Assembly: GCA_009746045.1 (NCBI GenBank)
Contig: RPFO01000041.1
Span: 2,646,613 to 2,710,612 of the forward strand
Direction of reading: 5' to 3'
DNA length: 64,000 nt
Source: Mesostigma viride
Lineage: Eukaryota > Streptophyta > Mesostigmatophyceae > Mesostigmatales > Mesostigmataceae
The notes below the pieces were generated by a model. It searched no databases. It saw only the letters and a list, made by a program, of their open reading frames with translations, and had not been told where the DNA came from. Positions 20,113-31,111 of this stretch are shown piece by piece. The position numbers and the translations under genes are program-made. Position 1 is the first letter of the stretch. Every line of letters begins with the position of its first letter.

Positions 20113-20329
20113 TTATATTTCTGGCAATGATGCCTGTAATGTAACTTGTTGTGTGCTTGTCGCACTGCATTATCAAGGAGACAACCAGCGCAGGCCAGAA
20201 ATCGGGAGAATCCGGACCATGCATTATATTTATTTATTTCCAATGAACATGTGTGTCAACTGCATCATTTCTGCATCCACATATAATGCATAAGTGTCCT
20301 GTCTTCATGCACTTGAGAGTTCTCAAGTG

Positions 20330-20755
20330 TCATGCTCAGTGTCCTGATTTTCCTGATTTTTTGTGCCATGCTGTGTCCTGATTTTCCTGATTTTTTGTGC
20401 CATGCTAAGTGTCCTGATTTTCCTGATTTTTTTCTGATTCAGCGGGAAAATCTCAAGATCTTGAGATTTTTTGTGTTGTTTCGACATTTTTCTCAGGATC
20501 TCAGGATTTTCTCAGGATTCTCAGTGTTTCTCAGTGTTCAATTTTTTTAATCTCGGGCACTTCTCAGGATTCTCAGGAGAAAGTCCTGATATAATATCAG
20601 GATTCCTGAGAAAATCTCAGAAAAAACTCAGGATTCTCAGGACATCTTGAGAAAAAAATCAGGATATCTCAGGAAATCCTGAGAAAATCTCAGGAAATCC
20701 TGAGAAAATCTCAGAAAAAACTCAGGAACTGAGAAAAATCTCAGAACCCGACTTC
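20330..20755. repeat. Right subterminal repeats of the CACTA element
   Basis: Three about 35-bp units of GTCCTGATTTTCCTGATTTT at 20338-20440, then dense TCTCAGGA/TCCTGAGA words to the inverted end. Mirrors the left subterminal region. Confidence 0.8.
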
Positions 20756-21573
20756 CTAGTGTTGAGGCAGTAGAGCGAGATTTCTTATTAAATGTGAAAA
20801 AATCGTATTTTCAGGGGGGCAAGGAGTTGTTTACGACTTTGAAGGTCTTGACTGAGTATCTCGGTCCAAACTGGGCCCAAAGGCTTACTACTATGTCTGA
20901 GGGTCGTTTGACATCCTTGGGACAGTTTCTCAAGACTGCAGGGCTCCAGATTAGTGAGGGGTCAAGTGATTCCGACATGGGTTCCATGTTGTGCAAGGCC
21001 ATTACTCTAGAGATGAAGAAGCCCCCAGTGGCCACTGGGGGCAAGGGGAAGACTGGTCCAGCCAGGGGCGAAAGGACCCGAAAGGATCCTCCCAGCAACG
21101 GCACCGACGAGGAAGAGGAGGACGCGACGAGCTCTGAGGATTTTTTGGACGCGCGCGAGCAGCTGGCCCCTGCTGCTGCTCGCGCCAAGGGAAAGAAGTC
21201 TCAGGGCAGGAACCGAAAGCTGGCAGAGAATGCTGCCCTTCTGGCGGGCGTCCGCGAGCTCATCGGAGCGGAGTTGCAAGCCCTGGCGCGGGGGAAGAGG
21301 AGGGACGCGAGGAAAGGGAAGAGCCAGCGCGAGGACAAGGGGGGCAAGGGCCATCCGAAGAGCAAGCGCCAGGAGAAGAGACGCGCGCGGCGCGGGAGCA
21401 GCCCAGGCTCGACAGACACCAGCAGTGGGAGCGACGAGAGTCGCGGCAGCAGCAGCAGCGACAGCTCCGACAGCGAGAGCAGAGGCCGTGGCAGGGGCAG
21501 GGGTGGCGCTCGGTCGCGCCGCGACAAGTCCCGGGAGCGACGTGGGCATGGCAGGGGCCGTTCTGCGGAGCCC

Positions 21574-22049
21574 TGGTTGATCTTACGATCTGGATTCCCT
21601 GATTTGCGACTAAGGGGAGCGGAGTGCGAGTCGGTGCCGCTGCCTCATGGCTGATCTGCGAGAAATGCTCCTAGAAAGGGCGAAAGTCCCTGCAAATGAC
21701 CACTCGACTGTTTCCAAGTACTTGGATGTAGTTCAAAGTACTTCATTGGTACTACAGGGTAGTACAATCTACTTCAAACTAGTTCAAACTAGCTCAGGCT
21801 AGTAAAGATTCGTTCAGGTGTAGCACAACCTGCCTAGGAGGTGGTATGACCACCTGGGTTGAAGTAGACAGTGACTAAACGTAGTACAATGTCGAAAGAA
21901 TCAGTACAAGTGGGTTCTTTGTAGTACAACTGTTCAGTGGCACCTGGGCGCCGCGCCAGTACTGTACCGGACTTGCATTCGTCACCGTGCGCATGCAATG
22001 CAGCCAATTTATCGAGGAAGACATGGCGGCGCATGCTTTATCAGTTTTC
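21574..22049 (+). repeat. A1 unit of family 2 with 10-bp-phased array
   Basis: TAGT/TACT-type cores start at 21719, 21729, 21739, 21750, 21760, 21770, 21780, 21790, 21800 and 21810: ten units in almost perfect 10-bp register. Start motif, GGCGCC block and end motif match the other families. Confidence 0.85.
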
Positions 22050-22139
22050 AAATTCGTTTTTCGGTTTTCTAAGCCATCTTTTGGCTGTTTTACCTCGGAA
22101 TAGGTCCGTTTTAAAGCTAACGACTTCCTCTTTACGAAT

Positions 22140-23881
22140 ATGATGGCTAGCGGGGATGAAAACGCTAGCGAGACGGGGGATTTACCGCGCGGATTTGCGA
22201 GTCGTGTGGAGGAAATCTATGTGAACCATGGCAGGAACGCCTCAGCTGTCGCCTATTTTATAGCGGCAGAACTCGGCTCTGAATACCCTAAAATATTGTT
22301 GCGTAGCTCGGAAAACAAGTTACGAAGTTTGGCAGAAAAGCTTCGGATCTTTGGGTTTGAAATCAATGGGTATGACACTCGTGAGGAGCTGGCGCAAAAT
22401 ATTTCAGCCAAGGTGGCGAAAATGTTAGCACAAGGTACAACAGGCATTACAAACGATGAGGAACCGAACGGGGACTCCTCAGAGGAGGACACTGATGTCG
22501 GGGAAGCTTTGGCGGGGGCCAAAGAGGAGCAGGCGCAGGGATTTCGCCCCCCAGGTGCTAGCACAGTTGCTGGCGCACCAGGTGCCGTTTTTCCCGCTGT
22601 TTTTGGTCATACGGCGCCTGTCGTCGGAGGGGATGGCAGGAAACAGCTTGCAAATGCAGGGAGGAGCTTGGCAAACGCCGCTGGCGCTAGTTTTGGGGGA
22701 GGCGAGGGGGTGTCTGCAGTGCCACGCTCACGCACTTTGAAAGCGGGCGCGCGCGGGGGAGGCAAGGAGGAGAAAGCAGGTCTCCCGCGCAGTGCCAAGG
22801 GGGACGGGGCGGCCGGAATGGGACTGAGCCCAGAAATGATGGCGCAGATGAATGCCCTCATGGGGGGCTTCCAACAGCTGGGGATTGGCGGCGCCCAGGG
22901 GTTGGGAGCCGCAGTACGGGTGCCAGCACCCAGCGTGCAGGAAGGAGGCGCATGGGGGGGGCGGGGGCAGCAGGGCCCAGCCCTGCCGGGTGGACAAGCG
23001 GGCCCCATGGGTACCCGGGCACACCGACAGGCGTGGAAAGAACGCAGGGCCCAGCGTACGCCTACCCAGGGCAGATGGGTGCAGCCTGGCCTCAGCCCTA
23101 CCCACCAGCGGGTACCGCGTACGGTACCTGGGTGCCAGCGGCTGGAACCCCGTACCACATGGCGTTCGCAGCAGCCCAAGGTGGGCAGAGGAAACGGGAG
23201 AGCAAGCGGTCCAAGTGCCGCGAGTGCGGGCATCGGCACTGCCGGTGCACGTCCAGCGACAGCACGAGCAGCGACTCGGAGGGGAGCGGGCGAGGGCGCG
23301 CGGGTGGCCGGGGCACAGGTGGGAGGTTGACCGACCTGCCAGTTACCCGCGGGGTCAACCTGCTCGAGTACCTGCCGGCGGGGCGGGCGCTCAGCGTGGT
23401 GTGGGACGTGGAAGACCACAAGTACCACCAGCGCACGGCCCCCAAGCACATGGAGACCGCCATACAGGGCCACAACGGCAACATGGTGGCCTGGCTGAAC
23501 GTGCAAAGGGCCCCCGTGCTGCGCCAGCAGAAGGAGGGGACGGGACTTGGGTGGGCATCCAAGGAGAGGATGGAGCTGGCCCAGAACCTGTGCCACGTCT
23601 GGGATACGCTCAACAAGGAGCTCAGTCCCAACGTGTGCAGCGAGCTGGCGGGCGTGGAGTACCTGGCGCTCTGCGTGGAGGCTCTCCTGCTGGTGGAGAC
23701 CAGCGGGTCTTGGAACGCGTCCGGGTACATGCTGCCCTACCGGCCGGCAGGGGGTGTCCGCACGCGGGCGGCCCGACGAGCGCTGCGGGCACACAAGAAG
23801 GAGCGCGATGCGTTGGCGTCGGCGCGAGGAAAGGAGGACAAGGCGGAGGGAGGAGTGGCGGGCTCTTCCCAGAAGAAGTGA
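22140..23881 (+). pseudogene. ORF1 Gag-like protein, family 2, frameshifted in a G run
   Basis: The ATG at 22140 (MMASGDENAS) aligns with the family-1 start. The N-terminal domain (about residues 15-100) matches family 1 in pattern: an aromatic/basic helix, LG, then an LRSL-type helix. The frame breaks in the eight-G run near 22953 and continues in another frame to the TGA at 23879-23881 (SQKK end). The downstream part has a Cys/His cluster (CRECGHRHCRC), a possible metal-binding nucleocapsid-type motif absent from family 1, and the C-terminal domain shared with family 1 (ELA.VEYLA..VEA.L.VE.SG.WN). Confidence 0.75.
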
Positions 23882-25710
23882 GAGGGCGAGGTGTATTCCC
23901 CCTCCCAGAGGTGGCCATCAAGCCCCTCGACCGCGCGCGCCTACGGTCCCGACGTAGGTATCAGCGGGCCATGCGGCGGCGGGCCCTGCTCCTGCGCAGC
24001 GCGCGAATCGTGGAAGGCCTCAACTGGTTGTGGAGGGGAGCACAGGAACCGCCTGAAACGGGTCCTGTCGGTGGCATGCGGATGGCTTTGCCCGCACCTG
24101 TTGCCCAGGAGCCCGCGGGTTGCGGTACCAGCGGGGTGTCCTTAGTGACCCCCTGCACTGCGGCCCAGCAGGCGGCCCTACAAGGGCTGGAGATTGCCGC
24201 CCAGGTCCATGAGCGCCGGCTGAGAGCCGTAGCGGCAGAGGACCTGGTGCATGACGTTGAGTCTGGGCCCTATGGGCCCGACGGGCAATATGAAATAATT
24301 GCCCCGGAGAGACTTGCGCTGCCCGCGGGCGGAGTGGCGGGCAGCGCGCCGCTGATGGACTGCCTCCCCCCCCAGTGGAGGGAGGTATATGGCAATATAA
24401 AAAATATTTTGAGGGAAGAGGTAGCGCAGCCAGGGCGTCGACGGCGAGTAACGCATGGCTGTGCGAGCGACACAGAGTACGCGCGCCTGAGCGTGCGGCT
24501 GGCGGAGACCGGGATGACAGAGTATAGCGAGGAGGAACCACCGGTCACCAACGGCCTGTTCGGCGTGCCCAAGCGCGATCCAGGGGTGGTGGACCCGTCA
24601 GCCCAGCGCCAGCGACTCATCTGCAACATGGTGCAGAGCAACGACAAGTTCCTCACCCCTGGCAGCTGTTACCTGCCAGATGTGGGGGCGGTGGCAGAGA
24701 TGGCCGGGGGCATGCCCAGCTACTCGAGCAAAACGGACCTGGAGACGTACTACTACCGCTTCTCTGTGCCAACGGAGTGGCGGGAGTGGTTCGCGCTGCC
24801 CCCAGTCTGGTCGGACGAGGTCGGCCAACCAGGGGAGCGCCGCCGGCTCTATCCCAGGTTCCGTGTTCTGGTGATGGGGTGGTCCCACTCGGTCCTGCTG
24901 GCGCAGGTGGCGCACATGCAGACCCTGTTCGGGCCGGGGAAGCTGAACCCCGGGCTGAGTGTGAGCGTCCCGATGCATCAGCTCGGGGTGCGCACAGTGC
25001 GTGAGGGAGGACGGGAGTGGATGGAGTTGGTGGGGGCCGCCGAGCTTGACTGGCAGCTGCTGCCCGAGGACCCTCCTCGCCCGGCACAGTTGGTCATGAT
25101 CGACGATCTGGGCACCACACACGCGCGCAGCGCAGCAGAGGCGAACGCGCTGCTGGACCGCGCATGCACCGAGTGCTACGCGCCAGCTGGCCTGGTGGTG
25201 AATGAGAAAAAGGTCGAGCGGGCGCGGGAGGGCCAAGCTGTGGAGATCCTGGGCATCGAGTTTCACCAAGATGGGAGCTTGTGGCCGTCAGCGAAGCGAC
25301 TAGCCCTCCTCGTCCATGACACTGAGGCGGTGCTGGCCCGGGGACGAGCAAGCTACCATGAGCTGGCCTCCCTACTGGGACGCTGGGTATGGATCCAACT
25401 GCTTCGCAGGAGTCTGCTAAGCATCTGGTTCCATGCCTACAGGATGCTCCACCAAGTGCTGGCCCTCCGCAAGGGAGGACGCTTCCAACTCTGGGCAAGT
25501 GTGCGCCGGGAGCTCTGGGCGGCTGTCTGCCTGGCTCCCCTGGTGCATGCGCAGCGCAACCAGCCGCTGGACACCACCGTCGTGGCCAGTGACGCGTCGA
25601 GCCGGGGCTCCGGTGTGGTGTACGCCCGTCTGGCAGAGGCAGACGTGAAGGCTTTGTCCAACTGCCGTGAGATGAAGGGGTGGAAGACTCTGTGTGTCGG
25701 GACGGAATGA
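23878..25710 (+). CDS. ORF2 RT and partial RNase H, family 2 copy A, truncated
   Basis: Lies in the -1 frame relative to ORF1 and overlaps its stop (GAA GAA GTG AGA against AAG AAG TGA). The junction peptide VRGRGVFPLP is conserved with VRGRGVLPLP in family 1, which suggests that the overlap itself is translated. No ATG occurs near the overlap, so frameshifting, reinitiation or a downstream ATG (about 23971) is needed. RT motifs are intact (KTDLETYYYRF, MGWSHS, MIDDLGTTHARS, EILGIEF). The RNase H start (ASDASSRGSGVVYAR) is present, then copy 2 truncates it; the stop TGA is the first triplet of copy 2. Confidence 0.8.
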   Translation: MRGRGVFPLPEVAIKPLDRARLRSRRRYQRAMRRRALLLRSARIVEGLNWLWRGAQEPPETGPVGGMRMALPAPVAQEPAGCGTSGVSLVTPCTAAQQAALQGLEIAAQVHERRLRAVAAEDLVHDVESGPYGPDGQYEIIAPERLALPAGGVAGSAPLMDCLPPQWREVYGNIKNILREEVAQPGRRRRVTHGCASDTEYARLSVRLAETGMTEYSEEEPPVTNGLFGVPKRDPGVVDPSAQRQRLICNMVQSNDKFLTPGSCYLPDVGAVAEMAGGMPSYSSKTDLETYYYRFSVPTEWREWFALPPVWSDEVGQPGERRRLYPRFRVLVMGWSHSVLLAQVAHMQTLFGPGKLNPGLSVSVPMHQLGVRTVREGGREWMELVGAAELDWQLLPEDPPRPAQLVMIDDLGTTHARSAAEANALLDRACTECYAPAGLVVNEKKVERAREGQAVEILGIEFHQDGSLWPSAKRLALLVHDTEAVLARGRASYHELASLLGRWVWIQLLRRSLLSIWFHAYRMLHQVLALRKGGRFQLWASVRRELWAAVCLAPLVHAQRNQPLDTTVVASDASSRGSGVVYARLAEADVKALSNCREMKGWKTLCVGTE

Positions 25711-26216
25711 TTGATCTTACGATCGGGATTCCCTGATTTTGCCTGGGGGAGCGGAGGGATGGAGGTGCGCCGCTACCTTGGAGGCGCTACACCGTTGCCC
25801 AGTGGTGCAAGTCGACATGCGGGAGCCAAACGGGGTGGCCACGCCCTCTCTGGAGGGTCTGACAGCCTTGGATGGGCCTCAGATGTAGTTCGAACTAGTT
25901 CAAAGTTAGTACAGGTAGTACCAACTAGTTCAAACTAGTTCAATCTACTTCAACTAGTATCCAGGGACCCTCAAGATATGCCAGGTGGTTGCTGAACGGT
26001 TCTGGCATGACAAAACATGTGTGACATCATAAAAATGTAGTACAATGTTGAAAAAAGTAGTATCAGGGTCCTAGATCTAGTACAGTAGTATTCTGAGGTC
26101 ATTCTTACATGGAGCGCCGCGCCAGCGGGGCGCCGCACTTGCGTGTGTCACGGATGCAACGTTGATGCGATGTATTTCAAGGTGGTGATGGCTGCCAAGC
26201 CAGCTTATCAGTTTTC
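25708..26216 (+). repeat. A1 unit of copy 2 (509 bp)
   Basis: Complete A unit, TGATTGATCTTACGATCGGG start to TTATCAGTTTTC end, with the phased array near 25880-25955. Confidence 0.85.
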
Positions 26217-26457
26217 AACACAACTAGAGCAATACTTCACCGTTTTTGACAAAGTTGGTGTCAAACTAATCGTGAGACAATAGCCGACATCATTTTGACG
26301 GTTTTCGCACCAAGTTTTGACGGGTTTGCGCAACGGGAGTAAAAGTCCGCAAGGTAGAACTGAGTGACAAATTTTCAGTCCGAAATTTTTCTCAGTCTCC
26401 AAGATTGCGGAATATTGAGCCTAGTTGTGAGAAATTTCTTCATCTTTGAATTCTATA

Positions 26458-27168
26458 ATGGCTAGTGATCACGAAGACACCACCCTTGAGGCAGTAGACC
26501 GAGATTTCTTATTAAATGTGAAAAAATCGTATTTTCAGGGGGGCAAGGAGTTGTTAACGACTTTGAAGTTCTTGACTGAGTATCTCGGTCCAAACTGGGC
26601 CCAAAGGCTTACTACTATGTCTGAGGGTCGTTTGACATCCTTGGGACAGTTTCTCAAGACTGCAGGGCTCCAGATTAGTGAGGGGTCAAGTGATTCCGAC
26701 ATGGGTTCCATGTTGTGCAAGGCCATTACTCTAGAGATGAAGAAGGCCCCAGTGGCCACTGGGGGCAAGGGGAAGACTGGTCCAGCCAGGGGCGAAAGGA
26801 CCCGAAAGGATCCTCCCAGCAACGGCACCGACGAGGAAGAGGAGGACGCGACGAGCTCTGAGGATTTTTTGGACGCGCGCGAGCAGCTGGCCCCTGCTGC
26901 TGCTCGCGCCAAGGGAAAGAAGTCTCAGGGCAGGAACCGAAAGCTGGCAGAGAATGCTGCCCTTCTGGCGGGCGTCCGCGAGCTCATCGGAGCGGAGTTG
27001 CAAGCCCTGGCGCGGGGGAAGAGGAGGGACGCGAGGAAAGGGAAGAGCCAGCGCGAGGACAAGGGGGGCAAGGGCCATCCGAAGAGCAAGCGCCAGGAGA
27101 AGAGACGCGCGCGGCGCGGGAGCAGCCCAGGCTCGACAGACACCAGCAGTGGGAGCGACGAGAGTCGC

Positions 27169-27216
<48 letters not shown>

Positions 27217-27957
27217 TCCGACAGCGAGAGCAGAGGCCGTGGCAGGGGCAGGGGTGGCGCTCGGTCGCGCCGCGACAAGTCCCGGGAGCGACGTGGGCAT
27301 GGCAGGGGCCGTTCTGCGGAGCCCAAGGGGCGTCGGGATCGCTCCCGCGAGCGTCGCAAGGAGCGGCAGCGGTCCAGCAGCCGGAGCACGAGTCGGGACT
27401 CCTCCCAGCGGAGCTCGCGTCGATCGCGGGAGCGTGTGAGGGAGAGAGACCTGCGCCGAACCACCAAGGGGGTGCGTCTCCCCCGGCGAGCTTTCAAAGT
27501 GGCCTGGCGCCTGTTGGTCAAGGACCGCGACGACAGGGTGCTGCCGCTGCAGGTGCTGGATGCGCGCCAGGTCGCGCACGGGAGCCTGCAGGCCCGCTTG
27601 GCCCTTCGCAAGGAGCAGGAGGGCGTTGGGGCTGCACCGGGAGCCCCCCGCGGGTGGAAGAACAGCACGCACCATCTGGTGTGCAACAACCTGACCTACA
27701 TTCTGGATGTGGCCATCCAAGAGCTGGGGGAGGATGTGGTGACGGAGCTGGCCTGCTTCGAGTACCTGGCGCGTGTGGTCGAGGCGTTCCTCATGGTGGA
27801 GAAGACCAGCGGCTGGAACAACGGGGCGATGCACCTGCTGCCACTGGTGGAGGGCAGTACTATTGGAAGCGCAGCAGCCCGGGCAGCGCGGAAGGCGGCT
27901 CGCCAGGAGGCGGAGCTGGCATCGGCGGCGGCGGCGGCGGCCAAAAAGGACAAGTGA
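26458..27957 (+). CDS. ORF1 Gag-like SR-domain protein, family 1, intact (499 aa)
   Basis: Best reference for ORF1. ATG at 26458; the upstream in-frame TTG is not needed. Residues about 10-95 form a helical domain conserved with family 2. About 110-160 is acidic/low complexity (TDEEEEDATSSEDF). About 160-230 is a basic RNA-binding-like stretch (KGKSQREDKGGKGHPKSKRQ is its core). About 236-255 is a poly-Ser tract from an AGC microsatellite. About 255-335 is an Arg/Ser domain with SRGRGRGRGG and RDRSRERRKER words, like SR splicing factors. The C-terminal 130 residues are the conserved block seen in family 2 (ELACFEYLARVVEAFLMVE). The stop overlaps the ORF2 frame. The Gag role is inferred from position; there is no zinc knuckle. 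Confidence 0.8.
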
Positions 27958-27989
27958 GGGGCAGGGGTGTGCTCCCGCTGCCAGTGAAG

Positions 27990-30900
27990 ATGGTCCCCCC
28001 GCTCGACCGCAGCCGCCTGCGATCCAACCGCAGGCTGCAGCGCGCTCTGCGTGCCAGAGCAAGGCTGCGGTGTCAAGAGCGGGCCACAAGGGGCCTGAAC
28101 TGGCTGTGGGGCAGGACCCGGGAACGGTCCGGTGGACCGGCGGTGCAGCAGCAGGCTATTACTGCGAGCCCCTGCACCGTCGCCCAAAGGGCCGCCCTAC
28201 AAGGGATGGAGGATGCTGCCCGCGTCTACAACCGCCGGCTTACCGCCGTAGCGGAGGCGACAGACACGGGGGACGCAGAGCCCGCGCCATACGGGCCGGG
28301 CGGTCAATACGAAATTATTGACCCGGAGAGGCTGGCACTGCCAAAAGGAGGAGCTGCAGGTAGTGTCAAGCTGCTGGACTGCCTGCCGGAGGCATGGCAG
28401 AGGACGTATGAGGACATAAACAACATTCTACAAAGATGCGACGCGGAGGCGGGGGCGTGGATGCGGCGGGGCCGGGTGTCTCATGGTTGTGCAAGCGATG
28501 CGGCGTACGCACGACTGAGCATCAGGCTGGCGGAGACGCGGATGATCGAGTACAGTGAGGAGGCGCCCCCTGTGGTGAACGGCTGTTTTGCCGTCCCCAA
28601 GAAAGACCCCGGGGTTGTGGAGCCCAGCGAACGACGGCAGCGGTTTATAGGGAATATGGTGCCGTGCAACCGGCGCTTCCTCAAGCCGCCTACCTGTTAC
28701 CTGCCTAACTTGGGCGAGGTCGCTGAGCTGAGTGTGGGGGCGCCATGCTATTCGGGCAAGACAGACCTTGACACCTACTATTACCGGTTCGAGGTACCTG
28801 AGAGCTGGCGCCCCTATTTCTCGCTGCCCCCCGTGTGGTCCGATGAGGTCGGCCAGCTGGGACGACGGCGAAAGTTGTACCCCAGGTTCCGGGTCCTTGT
28901 CATGGGCTGGAGCCACTCGGTGGTCCTTGCACAGGTTGCCCACCTGCACTGTCTCTACGGGGCGGGGTGCTCGATGCCAAGAGAGGGCTGTCATATCCCA
29001 TGCACTTGATGGGGGTGCGCACAGTGCGCGGGGATGGCATGGACCGGCTGGAGTTGGTGGAGAGCGCGGCCAGTGCAGCGTGGCGGCTGCTGCCGGAGGA
29101 TCCCCCACATCCCGCTCAGCTGGTCATGATCGATGATCTGGGGGTCACCCATGGGCGGAGCGCGGAGGAGACCAACGCCGTGCTCACCAAGGCGTGCGAG
29201 GAGAGCTACGGTCCCAAGGGGTTGGTGGTCAACGAGAAGAAGGTGGAGAGAGCTGAGGAGGGGCGCCCGGTGGAAATCTTGGGGATTGAGTTCTGCCAGG
29301 ACGGGTCCATGCGGCCGAGCGCGGCCCGGATGGCGGCCTTGGTGCGCGACACGCAGGCAATGCTGGGGCGTGGACGGGCCACTTACCACCAACTGGCCTC
29401 GTTGCTGGGACGGTGGGTGTGGGTCCACTTGCTGCGTCGGGGTCTACTGTCCATCTGGTTTCACGCCTACCGCTTGCTGCAGCAAGTCCTGGTGCACAAG
29501 CGGGGCTGGAGCTATCGGCTGTGGGGTAGTGTAAGGGAAGAGCTCCAGGCTGCAATGGACTTGGCCCCGCTGGTGCATGCGCAGCGCGACCAGCCCCTGA
29601 GCTGCACCGTGGTGGCCACTGATGCGTCAACCCACGGTTCTGGGGTGGTGTACAGCCGGTGGGAGGCGCCTGCGGTGCGTGGCCTGTCCAACTGTCGGGA
29701 GCGGAAGGGCTGGAAGACGCTCTGTGTGGACTCTGAGACGGCCAGCGTGGAGCGCACAGGGGAGATTGAGCACCGAGCCATGGCAGCGGCGCAGTGGAGG
29801 ACCGCTCTTGCCCACCGGTGGCTCGATCCCTCGGCCCACATCAACGAGAAGGAGATTCGTGCGGCTGTGCAAGGGATCGAGTGGGGCCTGCGCTCACAGG
29901 TTCACTGGCAGCAACGTCACGTGCGGCTGGTGGACAATTCGGCAGTTGTCGGTGCGCTCGTCAAAGGGCGTTCGTCGTCCTACCGGCTGAACGCCTGGTG
30001 CCGCCGGGCGATCGCGCTAGGGCTGGCCAGCAACACCCGCTACCACTGGGTGTATGTGAGGTCGGAGCGCAACCCGGCCGACGCGCCCAGTCGTGGTCGA
30101 TGGGTGCGCAACCTCACTGCGGATGGCGACGTGGAGAGCAATCCGGGGCCACATGGGCGGCAGGAATTGCTGGAGGCCACTGTGCAGCCCAGCACGCTAG
30201 CTGCATATCACCGAGCGCTGAGGGCGTACGTGGAGTATGGTCAACCCCTCGCTCCCGTGGCCAAGACGGAGGCGGAAGGCGTCTTTTGTGAGTGGCTGGT
30301 CAGCGTGTATGAGGAAGGGGGAAGCCGGACCATGGTTGTGCGCGCATTATGCGGGCTGCAGCTGTACTTCCCCAACGAGATTAAGGGGTGGTACGAGGCG
30401 CGTCGCTTGCTGGCCGGCTGGGCGCGACGAGTTCCCGTGCAGAGCCCTCACCCCGTCCCGTGGCAGCTACTGTACCTCGTGGCAAACATTCTTCGTGCAC
30501 AAGGCTCGATATTAGCTGCCTGCTGCTGCATCATTGTTTTTCAGCAATACTTGCGCATCGGAGAAGCGTTCAAGCTTCGCGTGGGGGACGTGGCTCTGCG
30601 CGGGGACTTCCGCCTGGGGCCCAGTAACCAGGGTGCGCTGCTGCTACGCGACCCCAAGACAGCCAAGGGCCAGGCCCAGGCAGTGGTGGTTGTTGAGCCC
30701 CTTTCACTCACGTTGCTTGGCGCCCTGTGTGCTGGGCGGGCGCACGAGGAGCTGCTCTTTGGCGCACTCAGCTACAGCCGTTTCTTGCGGCGGTGGCACG
30801 CCGCCTGGGACCTCCTTGGCTTGCGGGGGATGTTTTCACCCTACAGCATGCGCCACGGGGGGGCCACCCATGACTACCTGCGCGGGGTACCAATCGCGGA

Positions 30901-31051
30901 CATCCAAAAACGTGGCCGGTGGCGCCAGTTTTCGTCCGTGGACCATTACGTGGGGCTCCACCGCGCCCTGCAGGTGCGGGTGCCCCAGGTGGTGTGGGAC
31001 CTCGCGGGCAGACTGCCCCCCCGTGACTGGCGTCGTCACTTTGGGCCGTAG
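27990..31051 (+). pseudogene. ORF2 RT-RNase H-2A-YR polyprotein, copy 2, one frameshift
   Basis: ATG at 27990 (MVPPLDRSRLRS) is the first ATG in this frame after the ORF1 stop and gives the usual family-1 product of about 1020 residues. The frame is open to about 28968, where the run GGGGG in intact copies is GGGG, and continues one frame over to TAG at 31049-31051 (RDWRRHFGP end). All RT, RNase H, 2A and recombinase motifs are present. One base would decide coding status, so raw-read support matters. Confidence 0.85.
30125..30151 (+). other. 2A-type peptide, copy 2
   Basis: GDVESNPGP, identical to the other family-1 copies, between RNase H and recombinase. Confidence 0.85.
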
Positions 31052-31067
31052 ATTTCGGCCATACTTC

Positions 31068-31105
31068 GGTGAGGCGCACTCTAGCGGACACGCTAGGGCT
31101 TCACC
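31068..31105 (+). promoter_or_regulatory. Conserved 3' hairpin, copy 2
   Basis: Same stem-loop as at 5197-5234. The DNA transposon inserted two bases past it. Confidence 0.75.
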
Positions 31106-31111
31106 AGCTGG

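Larger units (their letters stand above)
16099..20761. mobile_element. CACTA (En/Spm-like) DNA transposon, 4663 bp, non-autonomous
   Basis: Both ends are CACTAGGAAGTCGG in inverted orientation (at least 14 bp perfect). The insertion is exact in ORF1 and leaves a 2-bp TT duplication (16097-16098 and 20762-20763). Known CACTA elements usually make 3-bp duplications, so 2 bp is slightly unusual. Subterminal regions are packed with TCTCAGGA/TCCTGAGA repeats, as expected for transposase-binding sites. I find no transposase: no long ORF exists on either strand. The interior holds a GCAAG-rich minisatellite, a foldback element and a possible gene remnant. Confidence 0.85.
15319..21573 (+). mobile_element. 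Family-1 copy B, 5' part only, carrying a CACTA insertion
   Basis: A1 15319-15827, leader, then ORF1 from 16069, interrupted by the CACTA element at 16099-20761 and cut at 21573 by the 5' end of family-2 copy A. Its ORF2 and 3' units are not found next to it. Its left end and the B2 end at 58132 flank the same target in copy 7, so one outer element may have been integrated there and later filled and rearranged. Confidence 0.75.
16069..21573 (+). pseudogene. ORF1 of copy B, interrupted by CACTA element and truncated
   Basis: The first ten codons (16069-16098) precede the CACTA insertion; the frame resumes at 20764 after the TT duplication with the E-A-V-E-R-D-F stretch. Only four Ser codons are in the AGC tract here, against about 12-27 in other copies. 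It ends inside the RS-rich domain (GRSAEP) where family-2 copy A starts. Confidence 0.75.
21574..25707 (+). mobile_element. Family-2 YR retrotransposon, copy A, 3' truncated
   Basis: Starts TGGTTGATCTTACGATC at 21574 inside copy B ORF1. A1 21574-22049 ends at the same TTATCAGTTTTC as family 1. ORF1 and ORF2 are colinear with family 1 but strongly diverged, so the shared cis motifs are old. It is cut in the RNase H domain by copy 2 at 25708, and no recombinase or B unit is present. Confidence 0.85.
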
